DNA from: Photobacterium lutimaris
Lineage (GTDB): Bacteria; Pseudomonadota; Gammaproteobacteria; Enterobacterales; Vibrionaceae
Assembly (NCBI RefSeq): GCF_003025555.1
Contig: NZ_PYMH01000004.1
Span: 292,916 to 356,915 of the forward strand
Direction: 5' to 3'
Length of the DNA stretch: 64,000 nucleotides
The notes below the pieces were generated by a model. It was given only the letters and a program-made list of their open reading frames with translations. It was not told the origin of the DNA and did no database searches. Below are positions 19,030 through 28,307 of this stretch, in pieces; the stretch's first letter is position 1; every line of letters begins with the position of its first letter. The translations under genes were made by a program, and so were the position numbers.

Positions 19030-20013
19030 ATGCTGACTCAGTTTATTACCCGCAACCGTGTAACCTTAATGGCGACTTTAATGGCATCCGCAATGAGCAT
19101 GGGCTCAGCGCAGGCCAAGGTCGATGAAATCCACTTCTTAGTGCCGGGTGGCGCAGGTGGTGGCTGGGACAGCACAGCACGTGGTACCGGTGAGGCACTC
19201 TCAAAATCAGATTTGGTCGATACCGTGTCTTATGAAAACATGTCGGGCGGCGGTGGCGGCAAGGCGATTGCGTATTTGATCAAAACTGCAGAACAGTCAC
19301 AAGATACGTTGATGGTGAATTCGACCCCTATAGTTATCCGTTCTCTTTCGAAGGTATTCCCTCAGTCATTTCGTGACCTTACTCCTGTAGCCGCCACCAT
19401 TGGTGATTACGCCGCTTTTGTCGTTGCCAAAGACTCGCCTTATCAATCGTTTAATGAGCTCGCTGAAGCTTACAAGAAAGATCCACGTTCGGTGTCTGTT
19501 GCCGGCGGCTCCTCGCGAGGTGGTATGGATCACCTTGTCGCGGCATTGGCCTTCAAGGCCGCAGGTGGGGAACCGCGCCGGGTGAAATACCTTGCCTATG
19601 ATGCCGGCGGCAAAGCGATGGCGGGTTTGTTGTCAGGTGAAACCCAAGTGCTATCAACGGGGTTGAGTGAGGCGCTGAGCCTCGCTGAAGCCGGAGAAGT
19701 GCGTATTTTGGCGATGACAGGTGATACCCGTTCAACAGTTGCGCCGAATGTGCCGACCCTGCAAGAGTTGGGTTATGACGCGACCTTTGTTAACTGGCGC
19801 GGTTTCTTTGCTGCACCTGGGATCAGCGATCAGCAGGCCGATGAATTTGCCAGTGTGCTTGAGAAAATGTACCAGACCAATGAGTGGACCACAGTGCGTG
19901 ACCGTTACGGCTGGACAGAGATCTTCAAGCCTCGTGCAGAATTTGAAGCCTTTTTACAAGAACAAGAAAAAGAGATGGGCAGTTTAATGAAGGAGCTGGG
20001 CTTCTTGAACTAA
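19030..20013 (+). CDS. tctC: Tripartite tricarboxylate transporter substrate-binding protein
   Basis: A 327-residue TctC/Bug-family periplasmic protein with signal peptide ending MSMGSAQA. The mature part begins VDEIHFLVPGGAGGGWDSTARG, the family's carboxylate-binding loop, and includes GGSSRGGMDHLVAAL. The start is preceded by GAGGAAAG. It is the first gene of tctC-tctB-tctA, followed by two CoA-metabolism genes, and is divergent from the CitA-like sensor. Citrate, or another branched tricarboxylate, is the favoured ligand because of the citryl-CoA-lyase-like gene downstream. A hairpin follows the stop. Confidence 0.9.
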   Translation: MLTQFITRNRVTLMATLMASAMSMGSAQAKVDEIHFLVPGGAGGGWDSTARGTGEALSKSDLVDTVSYENMSGGGGGKAIAYLIKTAEQSQDTLMVNSTPIVIRSLSKVFPQSFRDLTPVAATIGDYAAFVVAKDSPYQSFNELAEAYKKDPRSVSVAGGSSRGGMDHLVAALAFKAAGGEPRRVKYLAYDAGGKAMAGLLSGETQVLSTGLSEALSLAEAGEVRILAMTGDTRSTVAPNVPTLQELGYDATFVNWRGFFAAPGISDQQADEFASVLEKMYQTNEWTTVRDRYGWTEIFKPRAEFEAFLQEQEKEMGSLMKELGFLN

Positions 20014-20056
20014 CGCTTTGAGTGAGTCTCCCAAATCACGCTGTGATTTACCTTCC

Positions 20057-20080
20057 GGCAGAGCAGGAGCCTGCTCTGCC
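20057..20080 (+). terminator. Intercistronic hairpin after tctC
   Basis: Perfect 10-bp stem GGCAGAGCAG / CTGCTCTGCC around GAGC, without a T-run. Probably stabilises or partly terminates the tctC message, raising binding-protein level over the membrane subunits. Confidence 0.6.
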
Positions 20081-20128
20081 AATTCTACGGCGATAGATGT
20101 CTAATAATACCTATCAGGGGATATACCC

Positions 20129-20605
20129 ATGACGCTTACCAAAGATCATATCGGCGGCTTGATCTTCTTATGCTTTTCAGTTGCCTACGGTTATTACGCC
20201 AATCAAATTCATTTGTTTCCTGGTGATGAATACGAACCCTTCCACGCCAAATCCATGCCAACTATGTTAGCTGTGCTGGGGATAGCACTGTCGCTAATGC
20301 AGCTAGTCGCCGCTCATCGAAAGGCGCAGGTTAAAGCCTCTGAAATGCTGTCTTTTGCGGGATTGGATTTCAAAATAATCAGTAAGTTACTGGTTCTGAT
20401 GGTGTTGTTTGCATTTGCCCTTGAGTGGTCTGGTTTTTTGCTTTCAACCATCTTTTTTCTTGTTGGCGGTTATTGGTTACTGGGTGAGCGTCGCCCGAAA
20501 ATTCTGTTTATCGCTTCGGTGCCGTTTGCGACCGGATTTTGGTATGTCCTGACCCAGTTACTGGACATTTATTTAGCGCCGGGCCGACTTTGGGCATTCA
20601 TGTAA
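20129..20605 (+). CDS. tctB: Tripartite tricarboxylate transporter small membrane subunit
   Basis: A 158-residue protein with four hydrophobic helices and the polarity typical of TctB. N-terminal DHIGGLIFLCFSVAYGYYA and the SWLLSTIFFL-like third helix (GFLLSTIFFLVGGYWLLGER) fit the family. It lies between tctC and tctA, 16 bases before tctA. TctB proteins are poorly conserved, so position contributes much to the call. Confidence 0.85.
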   Translation: MTLTKDHIGGLIFLCFSVAYGYYANQIHLFPGDEYEPFHAKSMPTMLAVLGIALSLMQLVAAHRKAQVKASEMLSFAGLDFKIISKLLVLMVLFAFALEWSGFLLSTIFFLVGGYWLLGERRPKILFIASVPFATGFWYVLTQLLDIYLAPGRLWAFM

Positions 20606-20621
20606 TAGGGAGAATATATCC

Positions 20622-22169
20622 ATGTTTGATGGAATGATGTCAGGACTGACAACGGCAGTTATGCCATTTAATTTGATGATGGTGGTGGTCGGCTGTTTTG
20701 CCGGCACCTTCATTGGAATGCTACCGGGATTGGGGCCTATTTCAGCGATTGCCTTGATGATCCCTATTACATACGGCCTTGATCCCTCTTCGGGCATTAT
20801 CTTGATGGCGGGCGTCTATTACGGTGCTATCTTCGGTGGTTCTACCTCTTCAATTTTGATCAATGCCCCAGGCTGTGCCAGTACGGTTGTGACTGCATTT
20901 GATGGCTATCCTATGGCCCAGCGCAAGCAGGCGGGCAAGGCATTGGCATTGGCCGCTTACTCGTCATTTACTGGCGGGACTATCGGCGCAATTATTTTAC
21001 TTTTTGCTGCACCAGCGTTGGCTAAAGTCTCGCTGAGCTTCCAGTCGTCGGATTACTTTGCCTTGATGATATTAGGCTTGACCGCTGTGGCTGCTTTTTC
21101 AGGTAAAGGGCAGGTGATCAAGGCACTGATAATGACTGTGTTCGGCCTGATGATTGCCACCGTGGGTAACGATGTGATGTCTGGGATCCCGCGCTTTACC
21201 TTCGATAACATTAATCTGATTGACGGTATTAGCTTCCTGCTGCTGGCCATGGCAACCTTCGCCCTGACTGAAGTGATCATGACGGTATTACGAGGTGAGC
21301 ATAAACAAAAAGAAGCGCAAATGGATATGGACTCCCTCGGCAGCATGAAGCTGAGCAAAGAGGAAGTGAAGCATGTGGCCCCGACGGTTGGCCGTTCATC
21401 TGTCTTCGGTTTCTTGGTGGGGGTACTGCCGGGTGCAGGGGCGACAATTGCTTCGTTTCTCAGTTATGGCATGGAGCGAAACCTTGCCAGCAAAGAGGAA
21501 AAAACCAAATTCGGTAAGGGTGCTTTACGTGGACTGGCAGCGCCAGAGTCTGCCAATAACGCCGCTTCAACAGGATCCTTTGTCCCTCTGTTAACACTGG
21601 GTATTCCGGGCTCGGGCACGACGGCGATTATGCTAGGCGCATTGATTGCGTATGGTATTCAGCCAGGTCCGCGTTTGTTTGTTGATAATCCGGATGTGTT
21701 TTGGTCGGTGATTATCTCAATGTACTTTGGCAACTTGGTACTGCTGATCCTGAACTTACCGCTGATTCCGTATATTTCGCGCTTGTTAGCCATTCCTCGG
21801 CCAATCCTGATCCCATTGATTTTGTTTTTCTCTATCACTGGCGTGTATCTGGTGAGCTTCAATACCTTTGATATTCACATGATGGTCATCATCACGGTGA
21901 TAGCAACCTTCTTGAAGCTGCTCCACTTTCCTATGGCCCCTATGCTGCTGGGATTCATCCTTGGCGAAATACTCGAGAAGAACCTAAGCCGCTCGCTGAC
22001 CTTGTCTGACGGAAGCTACGCCTTCCTGTGGGAGCGCCCACTGACCCTATCCATCATGATCTGTGCCGTATTGGCCTTGATGATGCCGGTGGTCAGTAAC
22101 TTATGGGAAGCACGCAAAGCTAAGCAAACTCAAGCGGAACAAGACGTGGCTGCGCCAGAACAGCAGTAA
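20622..22169 (+). CDS. tctA: Tripartite tricarboxylate transporter large membrane subunit
   Basis: A 515-residue permease of about 11-12 helices. The two TctA signatures are plain: GTFIGMLPGLGPISAIALMIP near the N-terminus with GAIFGGSTSSILINAPG, and the second-half repeat FLVGVLPGAGATIASFLSYG with TLGIPGSGTTAIMLGAL. GGGAGA precedes the ATG less strictly as TAGGGAGA. It completes the TctCBA importer driven by ion gradients. The C-terminal tail is short, Gln/Ala-rich and cytoplasmic. Confidence 0.93.
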   Translation: MFDGMMSGLTTAVMPFNLMMVVVGCFAGTFIGMLPGLGPISAIALMIPITYGLDPSSGIILMAGVYYGAIFGGSTSSILINAPGCASTVVTAFDGYPMAQRKQAGKALALAAYSSFTGGTIGAIILLFAAPALAKVSLSFQSSDYFALMILGLTAVAAFSGKGQVIKALIMTVFGLMIATVGNDVMSGIPRFTFDNINLIDGISFLLLAMATFALTEVIMTVLRGEHKQKEAQMDMDSLGSMKLSKEEVKHVAPTVGRSSVFGFLVGVLPGAGATIASFLSYGMERNLASKEEKTKFGKGALRGLAAPESANNAASTGSFVPLLTLGIPGSGTTAIMLGALIAYGIQPGPRLFVDNPDVFWSVIISMYFGNLVLLILNLPLIPYISRLLAIPRPILIPLILFFSITGVYLVSFNTFDIHMMVIITVIATFLKLLHFPMAPMLLGFILGEILEKNLSRSLTLSDGSYAFLWERPLTLSIMICAVLALMMPVVSNLWEARKAKQTQAEQDVAAPEQQ

Positions 22170-22218
22170 CAACATATATATACCCAAGTTATAGCAATAA
22201 ATACGATGGAGTCGAAGG

Positions 22219-23421
22219 ATGCTGACACCACTAAATCAATACCGAGTGTTGGATTTAACCAATGTGCTGGCAGGGCCTTTCTGTGGCCACCAATTAGCGC
22301 ACCTAGGCGCTGAAGTTATTAAAATCGAAGTGCCGAAAAGTGGCGACCTTGCTCGCCAGCTGGGTGCTTCACCCGCTCTTAACCAATCTGGGATGGGGAT
22401 TTCGTTTCTTGCCCAGAATGTGGGTAAACAGTCCGTTACACTGAACTTGAAAACTGACGAGGGTAAATCAGTTTTTAAGCAGCTAGTGGAAACGGCTGAT
22501 GTGGTGATTGAAAATTTCCGTCCGGGTGTAATGGACCGATTAGGTTTGGGTTACGACGAGCTAAAAGCGGTCAATCCTAGCATCATCTATTGCGCGATTT
22601 CAGGTTATGGTGCTGATGGTCCGATGCGTCATCTACCGGCATACGATCAAATTATTCAGGGCATGTCCGGAGTCATGAGCATCACGGGCGATCCGGAAAA
22701 TGCGCCTTACCGTGTTGGCTATCCTATTGCAGATACTATCGGTGGTATGACCGCTGCCTTTGCAATCAGCGCAGCTCTTGCTGGTCGGGGAGCGTCAGGG
22801 GAAGGCTCGTTTATTGATGTGTCTATGTTGGAATCGACCCTCACGACCATGGGGTGGGCGGTATCTAACTATTTGGTTGCCGATAAAGCCCCGCAGCCTT
22901 TGGGGAATAACAATGTGACTGCAAGCCCTTCCGGGACATTCAAGACCGGAGAAGGGTTGCTGAACATTGCCGCTAACAAACAAGAGCAGTTTGAAGCCTT
23001 GTGCAGGTTGATTGAACGGGATGATTTGATTGTGGATCCGCGTTTTGCCGAGCGACAGGCAAGGCTGGAAAATCGCGCATTGTTAACGGGCCATATCGAA
23101 GCGGCATTTGCAGGGAAAACGGCAAAAGAGTGGGAAGCGGCATTGAACCATATCGGTGTACCGGCTGGTAGAGTGTTGAGCGTGCCGCAGGCGCTGGATT
23201 TGCCTCAGGTAAAAGGGCGCGACTTTACCGGCTGCTTTATCGATTCTCCGGGGGTAAACCAAGATGTCCGTTATGTCAGAACGGGCTTCAAGCTCGACGG
23301 CAAGCGACCAGCTGTCACCACACCTCCGCCTCAGTTAGGCGAGCATACCGAACGCTGGTTGACGGAATTGGGGTTATCAAAGGATGAAATAGAACGGCTA
23401 CAGGAGCAGGGGGCAATATGA
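22219..23421 (+). CDS. CaiB/BaiF family (class III) CoA-transferase
   Basis: A 400-residue class III CoA-transferase. It opens with LTNVLAGPFCGHQLAHLGAEVIKIE, the family's Rossmann entry, and has the catalytic-Asp region PAYDQIIQGMSG (Asp in AYDQ) and the RVGYPIADTIGG segment. The family moves CoA between carboxylic acids through a glutamyl/aspartyl anhydride. It lies 49 bases after tctA and overlaps the lyase gene downstream by four bases. I infer that it activates the imported acid, for example citrate to citryl-CoA, using acetyl- or succinyl-CoA as donor. Confidence 0.9.
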   Translation: MLTPLNQYRVLDLTNVLAGPFCGHQLAHLGAEVIKIEVPKSGDLARQLGASPALNQSGMGISFLAQNVGKQSVTLNLKTDEGKSVFKQLVETADVVIENFRPGVMDRLGLGYDELKAVNPSIIYCAISGYGADGPMRHLPAYDQIIQGMSGVMSITGDPENAPYRVGYPIADTIGGMTAAFAISAALAGRGASGEGSFIDVSMLESTLTTMGWAVSNYLVADKAPQPLGNNNVTASPSGTFKTGEGLLNIAANKQEQFEALCRLIERDDLIVDPRFAERQARLENRALLTGHIEAAFAGKTAKEWEAALNHIGVPAGRVLSVPQALDLPQVKGRDFTGCFIDSPGVNQDVRYVRTGFKLDGKRPAVTTPPPQLGEHTERWLTELGLSKDEIERLQEQGAI

Positions 23422-24254
23422 GTATCGAAAGGCCGGAGCAAGGGATAGGGCGTGAGGTCAGTGACTGGTGGAAGACTGATATCATTGATATGTCGCCGGG
23501 TGTGATTCGCTACTATGGCTACCCGATAGAACAACTGATTGGTAATGTCAGCTTTGCTCAGATGATCTGGCTGATGCTCAGGGGGGAACTGCCAGCTCCC
23601 TCACAAGCAAAACTGCTGGATGCAGCATTGATGTCAGCTGTCGATCATGGACCTCAGGCACCGAGTATCGCTATCGCCAGAATGGCTACAACTTGCGGTG
23701 TAGGGTTGAACAATGCGATGGCTTCAGCCGTCAATGTGTTGGGTGATGTGCATGGCGGCGCGGGTGAACAAGCCGTCGCTTTATATCAAGCTATTGCAGC
23801 TCGGTGTGAGCAAGGAGAGGCACTTGATCTAGCCATTGAAACAGAAGTGGCTGCGCATAAAGAGCTTCATGGTAAATTCATTCCGGGTTTCGGGCACCGT
23901 TTTCACCCGGTTGATCCGCGCGCACCTGCACTTATGACGCTGGTCAAACAAGCTGCTGATGCCGGAACGGTTACCGGCCAGTTTGCAGAGATCGCCATGG
24001 GTATAGAAAACCACTTGTTCCAGCAGAAGGGAAAGCGCATTCCGATGAATATCGACGGTGCGACAGCGGTGATTTATGCCGAGTTAGGCTTTCCTGCGCC
24101 ATTGGCTCGGGGGCTATTTTGTTTATCGCGTTCGGTTGGCATATTGGCCCATGCTTGGGAGCAAAATAACCAGGGGGGCCGAAATAAAGGGCCAATTCCG
24201 CGAAATTTGCTTTGGAGTTACGAAGGGCCTGAGAGGCGAGATTTGGAAGTGTAA
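23418..24254 (+). CDS. Citrate synthase-family protein, citryl-CoA lyase-like
   Basis: A 278-residue protein equal to the large-domain part of citrate synthase, much shorter than the usual ~430 residues. It contains LGDVHGGAGEQAV (the substrate His region), PGFGHRFHPVDPRA (the second active-site His) and a PMNIDGATAVIYAELGFP segment containing the catalytic-Asp region. This size and pattern match citryl-CoA lyases and related small members that cleave citryl-CoA to acetyl-CoA and oxaloacetate. The ATG overlaps the CoA-transferase stop, so the two enzymes probably act in sequence. Methylcitryl- or citramalyl-type substrates cannot be excluded. Confidence 0.82.
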   Translation: MSIERPEQGIGREVSDWWKTDIIDMSPGVIRYYGYPIEQLIGNVSFAQMIWLMLRGELPAPSQAKLLDAALMSAVDHGPQAPSIAIARMATTCGVGLNNAMASAVNVLGDVHGGAGEQAVALYQAIAARCEQGEALDLAIETEVAAHKELHGKFIPGFGHRFHPVDPRAPALMTLVKQAADAGTVTGQFAEIAMGIENHLFQQKGKRIPMNIDGATAVIYAELGFPAPLARGLFCLSRSVGILAHAWEQNNQGGRNKGPIPRNLLWSYEGPERRDLEV

Positions 24255-24327
24255 CCAGTTGCCATGTGGTGTTCAGTAAGTGTTTGCATTGGTTGTCGTT
24301 GCTGGTAATCATTGTTTTTATTGCGAT

Positions 24328-25014
24328 TTATTTGGTCGAAAAGAAGATATTGCCATAATAGGCTGTGACCGCCTGGCCGCTATTATCGGTATCCGTCATG
24401 ATGGCAACAGCATTGATATACCGATAAGCTTTTCGGTTTTTGTGTTCATTTCCTTTGTCCCCAAACATATTGATGAAATCTTGGTAGACATTACGTTTTT
24501 CATTCTGCCATTGAGATATGTCGTCAGTTGCGCCTCTTATCGCCATCATTTGGACTTTTTCCCCGGCAAACGCATTGACCCATCGTGAGAATCGAGGCTG
24601 GTTGCTGGACCAGACATAGTTTATCGCCTTGCTGGATGAAGACAGCATATTGGTTCCGCTGGCTAAATAAATCCTGGCTGCGTAATCGTCCCCGTCCTTG
24701 GTCGTTTCATTGATCCCATGCAACTGATTTTCTACCCGCCATGACCAATTGAGGTAGGGGGTCTCTTCAAGATCGATACGTATGGGTTTAGATATGAGGG
24801 TAGCGCTATTGTTGCTGGACGCTTTGAGCACACGTTGGCCGTCAAGCCTAACTTGGACATATTGGGTGCGCCCTTGAAAGTGTTTAACCTTCCAGGTGCC
24901 GAGCGCTTCGTGCTCAAATTGCGCCACAGGGCGTTCAAAAGTGGCAGAAGCACCACACGAGAAGAGAAGCAGAGTTAATCGTAAAAGTATTGGCATAGGG
25001 ATAATAATAGGCAT
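24328..25014 (-). CDS. DUF3047-like exported protein
   Basis: A 228-residue protein with a signal peptide (PILLRLTLLLFSCGASA). The mature part matches my recollection of the DUF3047 family: an early ARP-like start, LNWSWRVENQLHGINETTKDGDDYAARIYL and a closing YYGNIFF segment, all predicted beta. Family members are periplasmic proteins of unknown function. It converges on the citryl-CoA-lyase-like gene with 73 bases between and no visible terminator. The ATG at 25014 was kept; one at 24996 is also possible. Confidence 0.75.
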   Translation of the reverse strand: MPIIIPMPILLRLTLLLFSCGASATFERPVAQFEHEALGTWKVKHFQGRTQYVQVRLDGQRVLKASSNNSATLISKPIRIDLEETPYLNWSWRVENQLHGINETTKDGDDYAARIYLASGTNMLSSSSKAINYVWSSNQPRFSRWVNAFAGEKVQMMAIRGATDDISQWQNEKRNVYQDFINMFGDKGNEHKNRKAYRYINAVAIMTDTDNSGQAVTAYYGNIFFSTK

Positions 25015-25094
25015 ATATCTTTAATATCGTACGGCTGAGATAAAACTGATTTTCTCTTGTTCAGGGGGCATTTGTAGGTAAACTGGCGAGCTTT

Positions 25095-25116
25095 TTATTC
25101 CACTTATTTGGAATAA
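25095..25116. promoter_or_regulatory. Palindrome upstream of the LysR-type gene at 25159
   Basis: Arms TTATTCCA and TGGAATAA, 8 bp perfect, 6-base centre, about 45 bases before the start codon. A plausible autoregulatory operator between the divergent DUF3047 and LysR genes. Confidence 0.4.
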
Positions 25117-25158
25117 CCACCATGGATGGTCTGTAGGTAATATATTGAGGGCATAGCA

Positions 25159-26097
25159 GTGATCCATGACAGAGCCAGCCAGATGGTGATTTTTCATACC
25201 CTAGTCCAGGCAGGTAGCTTTACCGCCGCAGCACGTAATCTCGGGGTATCTACCTCCCATGTCAGCAAGCAACTCGGCGCGCTGGAAAGTGAATTGAACG
25301 TCAAGCTTATCCAACGTACAACGCGAAGTTTAACTCTGACAGAAGCTGGCCACCATTTTGCCCAATATGCTAAACAAGTTGTGTCTGCGGTTAACGAAGC
25401 TAGCGACAGTATGGCACTTGAACGTGATGATATATCGGGAGTGATTCGTTTAGGCTTGTCGCAATCGTTCGGCACCATGCATATTATTCCCGCAATCGAA
25501 AAGCTTCGTCAGCTATACCCTGATTTACAGGTTGAGCTGAGTTTGTTTGATCACAGAGCTGATATGTTGGCAGATGGATTGGATTTATGGATCACCAACT
25601 ATGAACACATACCAGAAGGCTATGTTGCACAGCGTTTGGCAGAAACCCGCTTTCTTGTCACCGCGTCACCAAAGTACCTGATGGATCATGCCGCGCCGAG
25701 TCACCCATCCGATCTGGTCAGCCATAACTGCGTGACCTATCAAAGCCGACAACGTGATTATAGTTGTTGGGACTTCATCAAAAAGGGTGAGTCATTGAGT
25801 GTTAAAGTGTCTGGAAACTATCGAGTTGACTTGGCTGAGGCGGTACGCGATGCCGCTGTTGCTGGCTGGGGTGTAGCGTACCTAGCGAGTTATCTATTAA
25901 CAGATGAGTTTAGGGATGGAAAACTCATCCAGTTGCTACCGGATTGGAGCGCAAATCAGACCATGCCGTTCTATGCTGTGTATCCAAGTCGGAAACATTT
26001 GCCGCGCAAGATCAGCGCAGTGATCGCTTTTTTTAAAAAATATATTGGTGAGGCACCATACTGGGATGAAGCGCTAAAGCCTTGGGTGAAGCTTTAA
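25159..26097 (+). CDS. LysR-family transcriptional regulator
   Basis: A 312-residue LTTR. The N-terminal winged helix reads QMVIFHTLVQAGSFTAAARNLG then STSHVSKQLGALESELNVKL with RTTRSLTLTEAG; the remainder is the periplasmic-binding-protein-like effector domain. The start is a GTG with GAGGG upstream. This subgroup (DRASQMVIF, closing AVYPSRKHLPRKISAVIAFF) resembles the CrgA/DmlR-like regulators. Its target is not evident; it faces away from DUF3047 and 279 bases separate it from the nucleoside transporter. Confidence 0.88.
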   Translation: MIHDRASQMVIFHTLVQAGSFTAAARNLGVSTSHVSKQLGALESELNVKLIQRTTRSLTLTEAGHHFAQYAKQVVSAVNEASDSMALERDDISGVIRLGLSQSFGTMHIIPAIEKLRQLYPDLQVELSLFDHRADMLADGLDLWITNYEHIPEGYVAQRLAETRFLVTASPKYLMDHAAPSHPSDLVSHNCVTYQSRQRDYSCWDFIKKGESLSVKVSGNYRVDLAEAVRDAAVAGWGVAYLASYLLTDEFRDGKLIQLLPDWSANQTMPFYAVYPSRKHLPRKISAVIAFFKKYIGEAPYWDEALKPWVKL

Positions 26098-26376
26098 AGT
26101 TTGGATTCAAGCCGTAAACGTTAGGTGATGCTTTAATAATTGTTGATATTTCCAGCAGGTAGCAGCACATTATTGTCCGTGAAGACATAAATACTTTTTC
26201 CACTTGGCAATAATCACGTTTTTATTTAAATTAAATTCAATCAATTCAATATTTTAATGTTGGCTGTTTCATGGGCCTGATTGGGTTGTAACAAACGGAT
26301 AGCAAACGCCTCTTGTACGCAAACCTTTGCTCTTTAGAATGCGCGGCTCAACATTTAGAGCAAAGGTGCTTATTTC

Positions 26377-27582
26377 ATGTCCTCCTTACTGGGTATTTTA
26401 GCCATTCTGGTTTTTGCGTATCTCATATCAACAGATCGACGCAATATTCCATTCCGAACCGTTTCCCTCGCGTTCGGCCTTCAGATCATCTTTGCTCTGC
26501 TAGTGCTTTATGTACCAGCGGGTAAGGAAGTATTGAATGCAGTGACGGCGGGTGTATCCAGCGTTATTGATTATGGCCAGCAAGGGATCAGCTTTTTGTT
26601 TGGTGGATTGGCGACGGGCAGTGTCGGTTTTGTGTTTGCTATCAATGTACTTGGTATCATTATTTTCTTCTCGGCACTTATTTCTGCGCTATATCACATT
26701 GGTCTAATGCCTAAAGTCATTAATATCATCGGCGGCGGGCTTCAGCGTTTGTTGGGTACAGGCCGTGCTGAATCGCTATCGGCGACAGCCAATATTTTCG
26801 TCGGCATGGTTGAAGCCCCCTTGGTGGTAAAACCGTACCTGACCAAAATGAGCGATTCACAGTTCTTCGCAGTGATGACCTGTGGTCTGGCATCTGTTGC
26901 TGGTGGCACCTTAGTTGGTTATGCGTCATTGGGCGTAGAATTGAATTTCTTGATTGCTGCTGCCTTCATGTCGGCACCTGCAGGCTTGCTGATGGCGAAA
27001 ATGATGGTACCGCCCAGCGCTCAGGGTAATGATGAAGATGAAATTACTTCTGTTGAGCTTCCACGTGCGACTAATGTTGTTGAAGCTTTGGCCGATGGTG
27101 CGATGTCGGGTGTACGCATTGCCGTAGCCGTTGGTGCGACCCTGTTAGCCTTCATCAGTGTTATTGCGCTTCTTAACGGCCTACTAGGTAATATTGGTGA
27201 GCTGTTCGGTATGCAGCTGAGCTTTGAGTTGATCCTTGGTTATGCTTTCGCACCTATTGCCTTCTTGATTGGCGTACCATGGAACGAAGCATTGGTGGCC
27301 GGCTCTTTGATTGGTAGCAAGATTGTTGTGAACGAGTTTGTTGCATTCATTCAGATGATGGAAGTGAAAGATCAGTTGAGTGAGCATTCTCTGGCTATTG
27401 TGACTTTTGCCCTGTGCGGTTTTGCAAATGTCTCTACCATGGCTATTTTGATTGGTGGTTTGGGTAGTTTGGCTCCAGAGCGTCGTACCTTTATATCTAA
27501 AATGGGTTTCCGTGCTATCACTGCAGGTGTTCTGGCAAACTTAATGAGCGCCTCTATCGCTGGCGTGATCTTATCGCTATAA
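26377..27582 (+). CDS. Concentrative nucleoside transporter, NupC family
   Basis: A 401-residue inner-membrane protein of the CNT family with about 8-10 helices. Family signatures: FVFAINVLGIIIFFSALISALYHIG, the GRAESLSATANIFVGMVEAPLVV nucleoside/cation site, and CGFANVSTMAILIGGLGSLAPERR. Length and motifs fit NupC-type sodium- or proton-coupled nucleoside importers. A GGTG-rich site precedes the ATG and a good terminator follows. It is probably monocistronic. Confidence 0.93.
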   Translation: MSSLLGILAILVFAYLISTDRRNIPFRTVSLAFGLQIIFALLVLYVPAGKEVLNAVTAGVSSVIDYGQQGISFLFGGLATGSVGFVFAINVLGIIIFFSALISALYHIGLMPKVINIIGGGLQRLLGTGRAESLSATANIFVGMVEAPLVVKPYLTKMSDSQFFAVMTCGLASVAGGTLVGYASLGVELNFLIAAAFMSAPAGLLMAKMMVPPSAQGNDEDEITSVELPRATNVVEALADGAMSGVRIAVAVGATLLAFISVIALLNGLLGNIGELFGMQLSFELILGYAFAPIAFLIGVPWNEALVAGSLIGSKIVVNEFVAFIQMMEVKDQLSEHSLAIVTFALCGFANVSTMAILIGGLGSLAPERRTFISKMGFRAITAGVLANLMSASIAGVILSL

Positions 27583-27640
27583 GTTGATGAGATAACAGAT
27601 ACTGTGAACTAGTGATATTGTGAAATCGGTTTTTAATTAG

Positions 27641-27669
27641 GGGGAGAGCGGTGGTTTTCCCCTTTTTTT
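27641..27669 (+). terminator. Intrinsic terminator after the nucleoside transporter gene
   Basis: Stem GGGGAGAG / TTTTCCCC (with G-T pairs), then seven T. Confidence 0.8.
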
Positions 27670-27779
27670 ATGGGGTTTTATAAATTGCAAGGAGAATAGC
27701 GCATCTGGTTTACTTCACTAATATGGGTTGCTAATGTTAGCGAACAAGCAAAATAATACATGATGATAAGGAAGCCAGA

Positions 27780-28307
27780 ATGAAAGTAGTCGCCTTTGCT
27801 GCAAGTAACAGCTCAACCTCTATCAATAAACAACTTGTCACCTATGCTGCCTCGCAGATAGAAGGCATGAATGTCGAAGTCTTAGATCTGAATGATTTTG
27901 AATTGCCACTATTTAGCCAAGACAAAGAAAAAGAGTTAGGTCAACCGTCACAGGCACATGCATTTCTCAAGAAGGTGCAATCTGCAGATGCGTTACTGAT
28001 TTCATTTGCCGAACATAATGGATCCTACACCGCGGCGTATAAAAACTTGTTTGATTGGGTTTCGCGTATCGAGCCTAAAGTGTATCAAGACAAGCCTGTT
28101 GTACTGCTATCGACTTCTCCCGGCCCAGGTGGCGCCAAGAACGTATTGGCCGCAGCTGAGGCTTCTATGCCATTCTTTGGTGCTGAGGTGAAGGCAACCC
28201 TGTCGGTACCGAGCTTTTATGATAATTTCGACCCTGAAAATGGCGGAATTATTCACCCTCATTTGAACGACAAGATCGTGACCACGGTTCAGTTGCTACA
28301 AAGCTGA
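27780..28307 (+). CDS. NADPH-dependent FMN reductase family protein
   Basis: A 175-residue flavodoxin-fold protein. FAASNSSTSINKQL near the start is the FMN-phosphate loop, ISFAEHNGSYTAAYKNLFDWVSR contains the conserved flavin segment (usually PEYNGS), and LLSTSPGPGGAKNVL the second loop. The family includes chromate, quinone and azo reductases; the substrate cannot be assigned. AAGGAAG precedes the ATG. Free-standing; a 10-bp hairpin follows. Confidence 0.87.
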   Translation: MKVVAFAASNSSTSINKQLVTYAASQIEGMNVEVLDLNDFELPLFSQDKEKELGQPSQAHAFLKKVQSADALLISFAEHNGSYTAAYKNLFDWVSRIEPKVYQDKPVVLLSTSPGPGGAKNVLAAAEASMPFFGAEVKATLSVPSFYDNFDPENGGIIHPHLNDKIVTTVQLLQS

